A stretch of DNA of 60,675 nt from an uncultured Eubacteriales bacterium (GCA_900546515.1 URDG01000013.1:1-60675), one strand, 5' to 3'; shown: positions 23,769 to 33,018, counted from the first letter of the stretch. The notes: generated from the sequence alone by a model not told the origin. Numbers and translations: made by a program.

Positions 23769-26096
23769 ATGATAAGTTTATGCAGCGGCTGGCAGTTTGC
23801 CGAAAGCTGGTCTGAAGAATTTCTCTCCGGTGCCGGAGAGGCAGAGGATGTGCGGCTGCCGCACACCGTGCGCGAGCTGCCGCTGCACTACGCCGGCCCC
23901 GAGGACTATGAAATGCTCTGCGGCTACCGCAGAGTGCTGCATATTCCGGCGGAGTACGAGGGCAAGCGGCTCTTTCTGCAATTTGACGGAGCCGCGCATA
24001 TTGCGTCGGTATTCGTAAACGGCCGGGAGACGGTCACGCACCGCTGCGGCTACACGGCCTTCCGTGTGGAGATCACCGGGCTCGTCCGGTACGGCGCGGA
24101 CAATCTCGTCGCCGTGCGGCTCGACTGCACCGAGAACCCCGCGATCCCGCCCTTCGGCTTTGTCATTGACTATCTCACCTACGGCGGTCTGTACCGCGAG
24201 GTATGGCTGGATGTGCGCGAGCAGGCGTATATTGAAGATATTTTTGTCACGACGCCCGCAGCAGGCCGCGTCCGCGCCGTGCTCACCGTCAGCGGCGGGC
24301 AGCAGCATGTGCGTCTGCGCGTGCTCGACGGTGGGGTCTGCCTCGCCGAATGCGGCGGAGACGGCAGCAAATTTGACGTATCCGTCCCAAACGCCGCGCA
24401 GTGGAGCCCCGAACATCCGAAGCTCTACACGCTTGAGGCCGTGCTGGACAATGGCGATACGCAGCGCGTGAGCTTTGGCTTCCGCACGGCTGAATTCCGC
24501 GCGGACGGGCTGTATCTCAACGGGGAGCGCGTTTTCATGCGCGGGCTGAACCGGCACCAGAGCTATCCGTACATAGGCTATGCCGCGCCGGAATCTCTCC
24601 AGCGCGAGGATGCGCGCATATTAAAGCACGAGCTCGGCTGCAACGCCGTTCGCACCTCACACTATCCGCAGAGCCGGTATTTCATCGACGAGTGCGACCG
24701 CGAGGGACTGCTCGTATTCACCGAGCTGCCCGGCTGGCAGCATATCGGCGGCGAGGAGTGGAAAGCGCAGGCCGTGGAGAACGTGCGCGAGATGATAATG
24801 CAGTACCGCAATCATCCGAGTATTGTGCTCTGGGGCGTGCGTATAAATGAAAGCGTGGACGACGACGATCTCTACCGGCGCACAAACGCCATTGCACATG
24901 AGCTGGATCCGAGCCGCGCAACCTCCGGCGTGCGTTATCTTGAAAAGAGCAGCCTGCTCGAGGACGTGTACTCATACAACGATTTCTCACACTGCGGGGA
25001 CAATGCCGGCGTAAAGCCCAAGAGGAAGGTCACGCCGGATATGAACAGGGCGCTGATCGTTTCCGAGCACAACGGCCACATGTTCCCCACAAAGTCCTTC
25101 GACCCGTGGGAGAAGCGGCAGGCGCAGGCGCTGCGCCATGCGCGCGTACTGAACGATGCGGCCGCGGACGGTGAGCATGCCGGCTGCTTTGGCTGGTGCA
25201 TGTTCGACTATCCCACGCACAAGGACTTCGGCTCCGGCGACCGCGTGTGCTATCACGGCGTAATGGATGCATTCCGCAATCCCAAGACCGCCGCCGCGCT
25301 CTACGCGAGCCAGAGCGGCGAGACCCCCGTGCTCGAGGTGGGCTCTCCCATGGACATAGGCGACTATGCCGCAGGCAACACCGGCAGGGTGTACGTGTTC
25401 ACGAACGCGGACGAGGTAGCGCTGTATAAAAACGACCGGTATGTCACGAGCTTCCGGCCGTCCGGCTGGAGCGGACTTACGCACGGCCCCGTCCTGGCCG
25501 ACGACACGATCGGCTGCCTGCTGAACAAGCAGGAGGGCTTCACCGGCGCAAAGGAAAAGCTGTTGCACGACTGCCTCGTGTCCGCCGGGAAGCACGGTCT
25601 TGCAAACATGCCGCTCGGCGACAAGTTGAAAATGCTGCGGTGCATGGCGATGTATAAGCTGACCTTTGCCGACGGCGTGAAGCTGTACGGCAAATATGTC
25701 GGCAACTGGGGCGGCGAGGCCACGCGCTGGCGCTTCGACGGTATCCGGGACGGCAGGACCGTCGCCAGCTGCACCCGCGCGCCGGGAAAACATCTGCATA
25801 TCGAAGCGCGTGTGAGCAGCACTGCGCTCACGGAGCGGGCGAGCTACGACATGGCCGCCGTGCGCATCCGCCTGCTCGACGAGTATGGAAATACCGCCTC
25901 CTACGCCCAGCTCCCCGTGGAGCTTGAGACGGACGGCGTGATAGGAATCGCCGGGCCGCATACCGTGACCGCCGAGGGCGGCATGTGCGGCACCTATGTG
26001 CGCTCTCTCGGCCGCGCCGGTTCCGGCACGCTGACGCTGCGGGTACAGGGGCTTGAAAGTGTAAAAATCGAGTTTACGGTCAGAACGGAGGGCTGA
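23769..26096 (+). CDS. Glycoside hydrolase family 2 (beta-galactosidase-like)
   Basis: Cytoplasmic (no signal peptide) GH2 retaining glycosidase of 775 aa. An N-terminal jelly-roll sugar-binding domain (about 1-165) is followed by an Ig-like domain (to about 250) and the TIM barrel (about 250-530). Acid/base Glu is E361 in GVRINES and the nucleophile E433 in LIVSEHNGH. The last ~200 residues form extra beta domains. The GH36 gene starts two bases after its stop, so both probably degrade imported galacto-oligosaccharides. beta-Glucuronidase or beta-mannosidase activity cannot be excluded. Confidence 0.88.
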   Translation: MISLCSGWQFAESWSEEFLSGAGEAEDVRLPHTVRELPLHYAGPEDYEMLCGYRRVLHIPAEYEGKRLFLQFDGAAHIASVFVNGRETVTHRCGYTAFRVEITGLVRYGADNLVAVRLDCTENPAIPPFGFVIDYLTYGGLYREVWLDVREQAYIEDIFVTTPAAGRVRAVLTVSGGQQHVRLRVLDGGVCLAECGGDGSKFDVSVPNAAQWSPEHPKLYTLEAVLDNGDTQRVSFGFRTAEFRADGLYLNGERVFMRGLNRHQSYPYIGYAAPESLQREDARILKHELGCNAVRTSHYPQSRYFIDECDREGLLVFTELPGWQHIGGEEWKAQAVENVREMIMQYRNHPSIVLWGVRINESVDDDDLYRRTNAIAHELDPSRATSGVRYLEKSSLLEDVYSYNDFSHCGDNAGVKPKRKVTPDMNRALIVSEHNGHMFPTKSFDPWEKRQAQALRHARVLNDAAADGEHAGCFGWCMFDYPTHKDFGSGDRVCYHGVMDAFRNPKTAAALYASQSGETPVLEVGSPMDIGDYAAGNTGRVYVFTNADEVALYKNDRYVTSFRPSGWSGLTHGPVLADDTIGCLLNKQEGFTGAKEKLLHDCLVSAGKHGLANMPLGDKLKMLRCMAMYKLTFADGVKLYGKYVGNWGGEATRWRFDGIRDGRTVASCTRAPGKHLHIEARVSSTALTERASYDMAAVRIRLLDEYGNTASYAQLPVELETDGVIGIAGPHTVTAEGGMCGTYVRSLGRAGSGTLTLRVQGLESVKIEFTVRTEG

Positions 26097-26098
26097 CG

Positions 26099-27676
26099 AT
26101 GTATAAGATAAAATGGAAGATCACGTTTGAAAAGCATGCGCCCGTCGAGGGCTACGCGGATGTTGCGGGCGAGGTCTGGCATCTTGCGCCGCTGCTGCCG
26201 GAGGACAGGATCGTTTCTGCCGAGGCCGTGATGGCGCTGGAGCTTGCGGACGACGAGCGGATATTCATAAACGGCTACCAGACCTGGACCTCGTGCCCGG
26301 AATACACAAAGCGCAGCCGGCAGCGCGGCGTCGGCCCGTATCCGCGGGTCATCCGCGATCACTACGGCATGGACCGCTACGGCGACTATCATTTTATAGA
26401 CTATCCGAAAAAGCGCGGCGTTCTGCAGGGCGAAAGCTGGTGCTACTTCCGCCGCGGCGAAAGCTTCCGGCTCATTGCCTCGCTCAACGAGCGCCCCGGC
26501 TACACTCTTTTCCGTGTCGACGCGAACGCCGGGACTCTCACGGTCCGCCGCGACTGCGCGGGCGTGAAATGCTGCGGCACATATCACGTTTTTGACCTCT
26601 TTTTTGCCGAGGGCAGCGAGGACGCCGTATTTGACGCATGGTTTGCCGAGATGCGCATCGCGCCGCGCACGCTGCGCCGCCTTGCGGGCTACTCAAGCTG
26701 GTATAACCGTTATCAGGACATTTCCGCCGAGAGCATACGCGCCGACCTTGAAGGCTGCTCCTCCGTCCTGCGCCGCGGCGACCTGTTTCAGATCGACGAC
26801 GGCTGGGAGCCCTTCGTGGGCGACTGGCTGGAGACCAACGCGAAAAAGTTTCCGGACGGGCTGAAGCCGCTGGCCGGCAGCATACATGACAGCGGCTTTC
26901 TTGCCGGACTGTGGCTTGCGCCGTTCGTGTGCCAGAAGGACTCGGCGATCATGCGCGAGCACCCGGACTGGCTGCTCATGCACAACGGCAAGCCGTGGTA
27001 CTGCGGCTGCAACTGGGGAGGCTTCTACGCGCTGGACATCGACAACCCGGAGTTTGAAGCCTATCTTGAAAAAACGTTTGACCGCGTGCTGAACGACTGG
27101 GGCTTTGACCTTGTGAAGCTCGACTTTCTATATGCCGCCGCGCCCTACGGGGACGAACGCGAGAGCCGCGCCGGGCGTATGACGCGCGCGCTCGAGCTGC
27201 TGCGCCGCCTGTGCGGAGACAAGCTGATACTCGGCTGCGGCGTGCCTGTCATGCCGGCCTTCGGGCTTGTGGACTACTGCCGCATAAGCTGCGACGTCGG
27301 GCTTGACTGGAACAACAACTTCATCGTGAGAAACGCCAACCGCGAGACCGTGTCCACCTACCGCGCGATACTCAACAGCATATTCCGCCGGCAGCTCAAC
27401 GGCCGCGCCTATCTGAGCGACCCGGACGTATTCTTCCTGCGCGAGGACAACATAAAGCTCACCCCCGAGCAGAAATACAAGCTTGCCACGGTCAACAGCC
27501 TCTTCGGCGGCATGCTGCTGTGCTCAGACAACATGGGGCAGTATACCGGCGAGGCCAGAGCGCTGTATGCACAGCTTCTCAAAAACAGAGACGCGAAAAA
27601 CATCCGCGTCAGCACCGGAAGCGGGCTGACCGTCAGCTACGACACCGGCGGCACGGAGGAAATACTGACAATATGA
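26099..27676 (+). CDS. Glycoside hydrolase family 36 (alpha-galactosidase-like)
   Basis: Cytoplasmic GH36 enzyme of 525 aa, shorter than the ~720-aa classical alpha-galactosidases because the N-terminal beta-sandwich is reduced. The barrel has nucleophile D342 in LVKLDFLY and acid/base D399 in RISCDVGLDW, plus a conserved QIDDGWE segment near residue 237. It is translationally adjacent to the GH2 gene. Together they suggest use of raffinose-type or mixed alpha/beta-galactosides. No sugar transporter is adjacent. Confidence 0.88.
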   Translation: MYKIKWKITFEKHAPVEGYADVAGEVWHLAPLLPEDRIVSAEAVMALELADDERIFINGYQTWTSCPEYTKRSRQRGVGPYPRVIRDHYGMDRYGDYHFIDYPKKRGVLQGESWCYFRRGESFRLIASLNERPGYTLFRVDANAGTLTVRRDCAGVKCCGTYHVFDLFFAEGSEDAVFDAWFAEMRIAPRTLRRLAGYSSWYNRYQDISAESIRADLEGCSSVLRRGDLFQIDDGWEPFVGDWLETNAKKFPDGLKPLAGSIHDSGFLAGLWLAPFVCQKDSAIMREHPDWLLMHNGKPWYCGCNWGGFYALDIDNPEFEAYLEKTFDRVLNDWGFDLVKLDFLYAAAPYGDERESRAGRMTRALELLRRLCGDKLILGCGVPVMPAFGLVDYCRISCDVGLDWNNNFIVRNANRETVSTYRAILNSIFRRQLNGRAYLSDPDVFFLREDNIKLTPEQKYKLATVNSLFGGMLLCSDNMGQYTGEARALYAQLLKNRDAKNIRVSTGSGLTVSYDTGGTEEILTI

Positions 27677-27683
27677 ATAACGG

Positions 27684-27717
27684 GCGCTGCAAGCTGAAGC
27701 TCTTGCAGCGCTTTTTT
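27684..27717 (+). terminator. Glycosidase operon terminator
   Basis: Perfect 10-bp stem (27684-27693 with 27702-27711), 8-nt loop, then TTTTTT. Confidence 0.93.
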
Positions 27718-27726
27718 CAAATTCTC

Positions 27727-27752
27727 TGTAACCTTTTGCCGGAAAACGCGAC
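27727..27752 (+). promoter_or_regulatory. ECF-type autoregulatory promoter
   Basis: TGTAAC (27727-27732), 16-nt spacer, CGAC (27749-27752). This matches the ECF class recognised by SigX-like factors (tGtAAC/CGwC) and lies about 50 nt before an ECF sigma gene. Confidence 0.72.
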
Positions 27753-27800
27753 ATGATCTGTGAGAGCTCTCAAAAACAACACCGCCCAAAGGAGAAAGTC

Positions 27801-28361
27801 ATGGATGACGAAAGCATAATCGCGCTGTACTGGCAGCGCGATCAGCGCGCGATAACCGAGACGGACACAAAATACGGCGCGCTCTGCCGCACGGTGGCCT
27901 CCGGCATACTGCGCGACAGGGAGGACACGGAGGAGTGCATCAGCGACGCATATCTCGCCGCGTGGAACGCCATCCCGCCGCGCAGGCCGCAGCGCTTCCG
28001 GGCATATATCTGCACCGTTGTCCGCAATATAAGCGTGTCGCGCGTGAGGGAAAAATGCCTCAAGCGCCGCGGCGGGGGCGAATACCCCGCGGCGCTTGAC
28101 GAGCTGGACGAGTGCACTGCGGGCAGCGGAAGCGACCCCGCGCGCCGCGTCGAGCTGAGGGAGCTTGCTTCGTCTATAGACGCTTTCCTCTCCGGCCTCT
28201 CTCCCGACGAGCGGAAAATATTCATGTGCCGCTACTGGCTTGTGGCTTCCGTTGCAAAAACGGCGGCGCTCACCGGATGCAGCGAAGCAAAGGTCAAGAC
28301 CTCGCTGCACCGAACGCGCAAAAAGCTGCAAAAGCACCTTGAAAAGGAGGGCCTGCTGTGA
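27801..28361 (+). CDS. ECF-type RNA polymerase sigma factor
   Basis: Sigma-70-family extracytoplasmic-function factor, 186 aa. Region 2 (about residues 5-75) includes DREDTEECISDAYLAAWN, the core-binding and -10 segment. Region 4 (about 125-180) has LSPDERKIFMCRYWL and helix-turn-helix TGCSEAKVKTSLHRTRKKL. ATG 27801 has AAAGGAG 6 nt upstream. The next gene overlaps by 4 bp (GTGA) and encodes a single-pass membrane protein, the usual anti-sigma arrangement. Confidence 0.92.
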   Translation: MDDESIIALYWQRDQRAITETDTKYGALCRTVASGILRDREDTEECISDAYLAAWNAIPPRRPQRFRAYICTVVRNISVSRVREKCLKRRGGGEYPAALDELDECTAGSGSDPARRVELRELASSIDAFLSGLSPDERKIFMCRYWLVASVAKTAALTGCSEAKVKTSLHRTRKKLQKHLEKEGLL

Positions 28362-29428
28362 ATTCAGAGAAGCTTATGGAGGCGATAGGCTGCGCCGGCG
28401 GCAGATACGTTGAGGAGCTTATCGAACTTATGGACAACAAAAAAAATACCCGCCGCGTTTCACACGGCAGATTTGCGGGCACGCTGCTGGCCGCAGTGCT
28501 GATACTGAGCCTGCTGACGGTCTCGGCCGTCGCCGCAGGGCGATACTTCGGCCTTTTTGATTTTCTGACCGGGGGCCGCGCACTGCCGGACGAGGCGCGC
28601 GGACTTATAGAGACGGATCTCGCCGCCGCGCAGGCGGATGACGGCTTTCCGCTTGACTGCACCGTAAAAGAGGCTCTCACCGACGGGCGCAGCGTGCGTC
28701 TTGTCGCAGAGCTGAGCGCGGACAGTCAGGAACGGCTGCTGCTCCTGCCGCAGGATGCGATGGAGAGCGACCCCGCCGCCGGTCTGGGGCTTGACAGCAG
28801 TCTTACCGTCGGCGAATACGCGCAGTCAAAGGGTCTGACGCTGATGTGGATCGGCGCGGGCATAAAATACGACGGCGCGCTGGATATAAACTCGCAGTCG
28901 ATAGATTACCGCTTCGTGTCCGACGGCGTGATAGACGTGATGATAAGCGCGGTGACGAACACCGCGGCTGATGATATGGACTTCACGCTCGATCTCTCCG
29001 CGCACCGCGGCGGTGCGGACGGCGTCGCCCGCCGTGAACTCAATGTGAAGCTGAAAAACGGCGCGCTCAGTGAGGAGCGCAGCTATGTCCCCTCCGGCAG
29101 CGGTGCGATACCCGGCATAAACGCCGCCGTCATCAGCGCTGCCGTAACGCAGACGGATGTCGAGACCTATCTTGAGATACGCTGCACGCGCGGCGCCGCG
29201 GTCATGGAGGCGCTGGACAGCGAGGGCCTCAGCTTCAGGATATACGCCGCCGACGGAACGGAGCTGCCGTCAAGCTCAGGCAGCGGCGCGCTGGAGCCGG
29301 ACGAAAACGGCGAATACGTGACCGGCTACGTGCTCTATAAATGCGATCCGGGCGAGAGCTTCACGCTAGAGGCCTTCAACTGCTGGGAAAAGAACGTCTA
29401 CGGCCGTATAGAGATGAAAGCCGGATGA
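28358..29428 (+). CDS. Putative membrane anti-sigma factor
   Basis: Protein of 356 aa: short cytoplasmic N-terminus (1-38), one transmembrane segment (about 40-61), then a large extracytoplasmic domain rich in acidic residues. This is the layout of anti-sigma factors paired with ECF factors of the DUF4179-like group. GTG start overlaps the sigma gene stop by 4 bp and has GGAGG upstream. The cytoplasmic part shows no HxxxCxxC zinc motif. Function is inferred from layout and context. Confidence 0.78.
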   Translation: MNSEKLMEAIGCAGGRYVEELIELMDNKKNTRRVSHGRFAGTLLAAVLILSLLTVSAVAAGRYFGLFDFLTGGRALPDEARGLIETDLAAAQADDGFPLDCTVKEALTDGRSVRLVAELSADSQERLLLLPQDAMESDPAAGLGLDSSLTVGEYAQSKGLTLMWIGAGIKYDGALDINSQSIDYRFVSDGVIDVMISAVTNTAADDMDFTLDLSAHRGGADGVARRELNVKLKNGALSEERSYVPSGSGAIPGINAAVISAAVTQTDVETYLEIRCTRGAAVMEALDSEGLSFRIYAADGTELPSSSGSGALEPDENGEYVTGYVLYKCDPGESFTLEAFNCWEKNVYGRIEMKAG

Positions 29429-29436
29429 CATGCTCA

Positions 29437-29480
29437 ACCGGTGCCGCGGGATATTCTCCGCTGCACCGGTTTCCTTTTTT
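29437..29480 (+). terminator. Sigma/anti-sigma operon terminator
   Basis: ACCGGTGC/GCACCGGT stem (29437-29444 with 29463-29470) with a GCGG/CCGC inner stem, followed by TTTCCTTTTTT. Confidence 0.85.
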
Positions 29481-29513
29481 GAATCTCTTTATATGGCACC
29501 CTGAAACGGCTTT

Positions 29514-30116
29514 TCAGAGCTCTTTTTTCTCAAAAAACCTTACGGACAGCAGCCACGACAGCCCGTACAGCACCGCCGCCGCAGCGAGTGCGGCAAGGCC
29601 GAAGCCGCCGGACGCCGTGAGAGAATCAAGCCCGGCCTGATTCACCGTGTTTCCGCCGACGCACAGCACCACTATCACGATCAGATAGGCCATCCTCCCC
29701 TTTTCAGCGCCGAAGCGGAAGAAAAGCGGCAGGCATACGGCGGACGGGGCAAGTGCCAGCAGCGGCAGGATGGGCAGAAGCCCGGCCAGCTCCGACGCTG
29801 CCGCGCCGCGGACAAGCAGCGGCAGCGCGCTCAGTGCAACGGCGGCCGCGGCGAACAGACACCCGAGAATATACTTCCCGCCGACATACTCCGCCCGTGT
29901 GACGGGCATCGTCTGGCAATAGGCACACCATTTTTCCCTATCGTCATAGCTCAGCGCAGACACAGGCAGCGTACCTGTAAGCACGCACAGATAAATCACA
30001 AAAAAGCATGTGTTGCCGTCGAAATAAAGCATTGCGGATATGACCAGCAGCGCGAGCAGGAATATGCGGTTATATTTTGCTATCATGTACCAATCCTTGA
30101 GCAGAAGTCCTTTCAT
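29514..30116 (-). CDS. ABC-2 type transporter permease
   Basis: Hydrophobic protein of 200 aa with about six membrane segments. It begins MKGLLLKDWYMIAKYN, typical of small ABC2_membrane_5-type permeases found with YtrA-like regulators. The segment DDREKWCAYCQTMPVTRAEYVGGKY is the usual cytoplasmic loop of that family, shown here from its conserved DDRE-KW. Last gene of GntR-ATPase-permease. Export of an antibiotic or lantibiotic-type stressor is a family expectation only. Confidence 0.85.
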   Translation of the reverse strand: MKGLLLKDWYMIAKYNRIFLLALLVISAMLYFDGNTCFFVIYLCVLTGTLPVSALSYDDREKWCAYCQTMPVTRAEYVGGKYILGCLFAAAAVALSALPLLVRGAAASELAGLLPILPLLALAPSAVCLPLFFRFGAEKGRMAYLIVIVVLCVGGNTVNQAGLDSLTASGGFGLAALAAAAVLYGLSWLLSVRFFEKKEL

Positions 30117-30117
30117 C

Positions 30118-30960
30118 TCACCGGTCCCCCTTTACCATGAATATGAAGAGCTCTTCGATATTTATCGGGCTGGGCTCCAGCCCTGACGGCACGGCTTCGC
30201 GCCGTACTATCGCCTCTACACCGTATGGCGACGTGCGGCGGCCTATAACGTCCTCCGGCGCGATCTGCGCGAGCTCCGCCGCCGTGCAGTGCACAACGCC
30301 GTACTCCTCATAGAGCCGGTCCTTCTCCTCGCACAGCAGCAGCTTTCCCTCGTGGAGGAACGCTATATAATCGCAGGCCTTCTCAAGGTCGCTTACGATA
30401 TGTGAGCTCATGAGCACGGAATGGTCCTCGTCGCGCGTGAATTCGCACAGAATGTCGATCACCTCGTCGCGCACGACCGGGTCAAGCCCGCTCGTGGCTT
30501 CGTCCAGGATCAGAAGCTTCGCCCCGTGCGACATCGCCGCCGCAATGCCGAGCTTCATCTTGTTGCCGCGTGAGAGATCCTTGAACTGCTTATCCTCCGG
30601 CAGGCCGAGGCGGCGTACATAGCCGTCAAATGCCGTGCCGTCCCAGTTTTTATAGATCTGCTTCATTATCTTTCCTACCTGACGCGCAGTCAGGCAGCCG
30701 GAGAAGCCCACCTCGTCGAGCACAACGCCGATATCGTTCTTCGTCAGCTTCATATCTTTCCGGTTGTCGCAGCCAAGCACGTTCACCGTGCCGCCGTCGC
30801 GGCTTATCAGGTTGAGTATCAGCTTTATTACCGTGCTTTTTCCGGCGCCGTTCTCGCCGATCAGCCCCATTATGCAGCCGCTCGGCAGCGTCAGATTCAG
30901 CCCGTCCAGCCTGAATCCGCCGTAGCTTTTCGTCAGTCCCTTTATTTCTATCGCGTTCAT
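30118..30960 (-). CDS. ABC transporter ATP-binding protein
   Basis: ATPase of 280 aa: Walker A GENGAGKST, signature LSRGNKMK (the variant of YtrB/BcrA-like exporters), Walker B LLILDEATSGLD, switch His in SSHI. A C-terminal extension of ~70 residues is present. Start 30960 has GAGGAAT upstream and lies 4 bp past the GntR stop. Stop and permease start nearly coincide, so the subunits are coupled. Confidence 0.92.
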   Translation of the reverse strand: MNAIEIKGLTKSYGGFRLDGLNLTLPSGCIMGLIGENGAGKSTVIKLILNLISRDGGTVNVLGCDNRKDMKLTKNDIGVVLDEVGFSGCLTARQVGKIMKQIYKNWDGTAFDGYVRRLGLPEDKQFKDLSRGNKMKLGIAAAMSHGAKLLILDEATSGLDPVVRDEVIDILCEFTRDEDHSVLMSSHIVSDLEKACDYIAFLHEGKLLLCEEKDRLYEEYGVVHCTAAELAQIAPEDVIGRRTSPYGVEAIVRREAVPSGLEPSPINIEELFIFMVKGDR

Positions 30961-30964
30961 ATCC

Positions 30965-31336
30965 TCATTCCTCCGTCTCAAAACGCAGCATCTCAATAAT
31001 ATCGTCCGTGCTCAGGCCGCTCTCTGCGGCAAGACGCACTATTTCGGCAATATGCGCCTCTATCGCGCGCAGGTTCTCCTCGCGCAGAAGCTCAAGATTC
31101 TTCGGCGCGACAAAGCAGCCCTTTGCCGGAAGCGTGTAAATAAAGCCCTCTTTCTCAAGCTCCTCATATGCGCGCTTTGTGGTTATCACGCTTATGCGCA
31201 GATCCTTCGCAAGGCTGCGTATTGACGGCAGAGCCTCATCCTCGTGCAGCGCCCCGCTCATGATCTGGCTTTTTATCTGCGAATATATCTGGTCGTATAT
31301 AGGAAGCCCGCTCTTGTTGTCTATGAATATGTTCAC
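30965..31336 (-). CDS. GntR-family regulator, YtrA type
   Basis: Repressor-like protein of 123 aa: winged helix-turn-helix (about 10-75, LPIYDQIYSQIKSQI and SIRSLAKDLRISVITTKRAYEELE, each a separate segment) with only a short C-terminal dimerisation helix pair, as in the YtrA subfamily. First gene of the ABC operon. A 19-bp perfect palindrome overlaps its -10 element and is its likely operator. Confidence 0.93.
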   Translation of the reverse strand: MNIFIDNKSGLPIYDQIYSQIKSQIMSGALHEDEALPSIRSLAKDLRISVITTKRAYEELEKEGFIYTLPAKGCFVAPKNLELLREENLRAIEAHIAEIVRLAAESGLSTDDIIEMLRFETEE

Positions 31337-31356
31337 GGCCCCGCCCCTTTCAGCTG

Positions 31357-31375
31357 TGTATATATAATATATACA
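31357..31375 (-). promoter_or_regulatory. Palindromic operator of GntR-ABC operon
   Basis: Perfect 9+1+9 palindrome, arms TGTATATAT/ATATATACA, overlapping the -10 hexamer. Binding by the GntR protein would block RNA polymerase. Confidence 0.8.
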
Positions 31376-31394
31376 GTATTCACAGCCTTGTCAA
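31366..31394 (-). promoter_or_regulatory. GntR-ABC operon promoter
   Basis: Minus strand TTGACA (31389-31394), 17-nt spacer, TATATT (31366-31371). Confidence 0.85.
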
Positions 31395-31413
31395 CAGGTT
31401 TTATAAAATTATT

Positions 31414-31449
31414 AAAAAAAGAGCAGCCATTCATTAAGAATAGCTGCTC
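31414..31449 (-). terminator. LRR lipoprotein gene terminator
   Basis: GAGCAGC/GCTGCTC stem (31443-31449 with 31421-31427), with an extra ATTC/GAAT inner stem, followed on the minus strand by TTTTTTT. Confidence 0.92.
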
Positions 31450-31470
31450 AAATTACAGTTATGTTCTCTA

Positions 31471-33018
31471 TTATCCTTTGTACTTCGGATCGTTTCCGGG
31501 CAGGGAGTAGTCGCCTTCTATATATCCGAACTGCTTGCACAGCAGCTCATAGCGTTCGTTATAATATACCTGGTTCGTCCACGGGTCCACATGGTCGATG
31601 CGCCAGCCCTCGCTCGTCGGATCGTCATATACCGTGGTGTTGAACTCGCAGTCGGGCAGCGCGTCCTCAAGCGCCGCGATCTGCTCCTTCGGAACGGGCC
31701 CGGTGCTGCCAAGCCACAGCCGTTTGAGCTTTGTGAGGTTGAAAAGCGGGGAAATGTCGCTTATTTTCCGGCAGTGGGCTATGTTGAGATGTTCAAGATT
31801 TGTAAGCTTGCCCAGCGGCGTGATGTCAACAAGATTGTCGTTCGTCTGAAGCTCAAGATACTCAAGCTTGGTGCAGTTTTCAAGCGGCGTGATGTCGGTA
31901 AAAGCGTCCATCGCAAGAATGGCGACCTCCAGATCCGGCATGTAGGCCACGAACGACATGTCGCTCAAAAGCACATTGTGTCCGACGTCCAGATATTTGA
32001 CGTCGGTGCAGTATTTAAGTATCTGCGCATCGCGGTCCCTGAGCTCGCCGCCCGCGGAGGGCTTCGAGGCCAATATCTTCTCGACATCGGTCCGCGCCGT
32101 ATAGTTATCTCCGAACCAGACGCGCCACACGACCTTGACATTCGGATACGCATCGCGTATGACCGCCATATCCTCGTTCGATACGCCGCAGAAATCCATG
32201 TCAAGATATGTGAGGTTCTTCATGCAGGCCGCAACACGGTACACAAGCGCACCGCCGTCGTCTATACTTATATGGTTGAGATCCATCTCCGTGTCAAGAA
32301 GCGTGAACGGCTTGCCGTAGAGCGTAAACGAATAATTGAAGTCGACCTCCGGGCAGGCTTTGACAAGCTCCGCAATGAGCTCCCAGTCGTGCGGGTTCTC
32401 CTGCTCGCTGCCGAGGTCCGCGCTCCTGACGGCCGGGAAATACTTCAGCAGCTCCGCCTCCGGCAGCAGCTCCGCGCTCACTCCGCGCAGGTCAAGCTCT
32501 GTCGTCTCAAAGCCGACACTCTGTCCGAGGATCGTGCAGCTGTACTTCACATCCACCCCGTCCAGCGCCGAAGCTATCACGGACGCGGCCTCAGGCGAAA
32601 GGCCGGAGGCTGTAATATCCAGCGTTTCAAGCGCCGGGAGGTATCCGGCAAGCTCCGCAGTACGGGCCGCATCGTCCGGGCTTATGCTGCCGAGCGTCAC
32701 GCTCTGCGCGTGATTATCCGCAACCGTCCCGTCGGGAAAAGCGACCGTATAGAGCACGTCGACCTCCGGATGCGCCTTGCTCCACGCAAGTATCTCGTCA
32801 TAGCACTCGCTGCCGCTGAGATCGGCGTATTTCAGCTCCGGCATCTGATCCAGCTTCTCCGTCTCTCCCGGCTGAAGCACTATTGATATTTCCTGCTTTT
32901 CCGCGGATACGTTCTTTTCGTCAAAATCCACCCGCTCCGCACAGCCTGCGAGCCCAAGGCACAGCAGCGCTGCCAGCAGTGATATATGTAATTTTTCCGG
33001 TCTCCATGAAAAGCGCAT
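31471..33018 (-). CDS. Surface lipoprotein with leucine-rich repeats
   Basis: Predicted lipoprotein of 515 aa. Signal peptide with lipobox LGLAGC (Cys near residue 25). The chain then carries irregular leucine-rich repeats throughout, clearest in the C-terminal third: LEYLELQTNDNLVDITPLGK and LEHLNIAHCRKISDISPL, about 22 residues apart. The tail is Tyr/Asp-rich. ATG 33018 is preferred over 33024 because GGAGG sits 8 nt upstream of it and overlaps the other. LRR lipoproteins of gut Clostridia are usually binding or adhesion modules. It is a single-gene transcript; specific function unknown. Confidence 0.85.
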   Translation of the reverse strand: MRFSWRPEKLHISLLAALLCLGLAGCAERVDFDEKNVSAEKQEISIVLQPGETEKLDQMPELKYADLSGSECYDEILAWSKAHPEVDVLYTVAFPDGTVADNHAQSVTLGSISPDDAARTAELAGYLPALETLDITASGLSPEAASVIASALDGVDVKYSCTILGQSVGFETTELDLRGVSAELLPEAELLKYFPAVRSADLGSEQENPHDWELIAELVKACPEVDFNYSFTLYGKPFTLLDTEMDLNHISIDDGGALVYRVAACMKNLTYLDMDFCGVSNEDMAVIRDAYPNVKVVWRVWFGDNYTARTDVEKILASKPSAGGELRDRDAQILKYCTDVKYLDVGHNVLLSDMSFVAYMPDLEVAILAMDAFTDITPLENCTKLEYLELQTNDNLVDITPLGKLTNLEHLNIAHCRKISDISPLFNLTKLKRLWLGSTGPVPKEQIAALEDALPDCEFNTTVYDDPTSEGWRIDHVDPWTNQVYYNERYELLCKQFGYIEGDYSLPGNDPKYKG

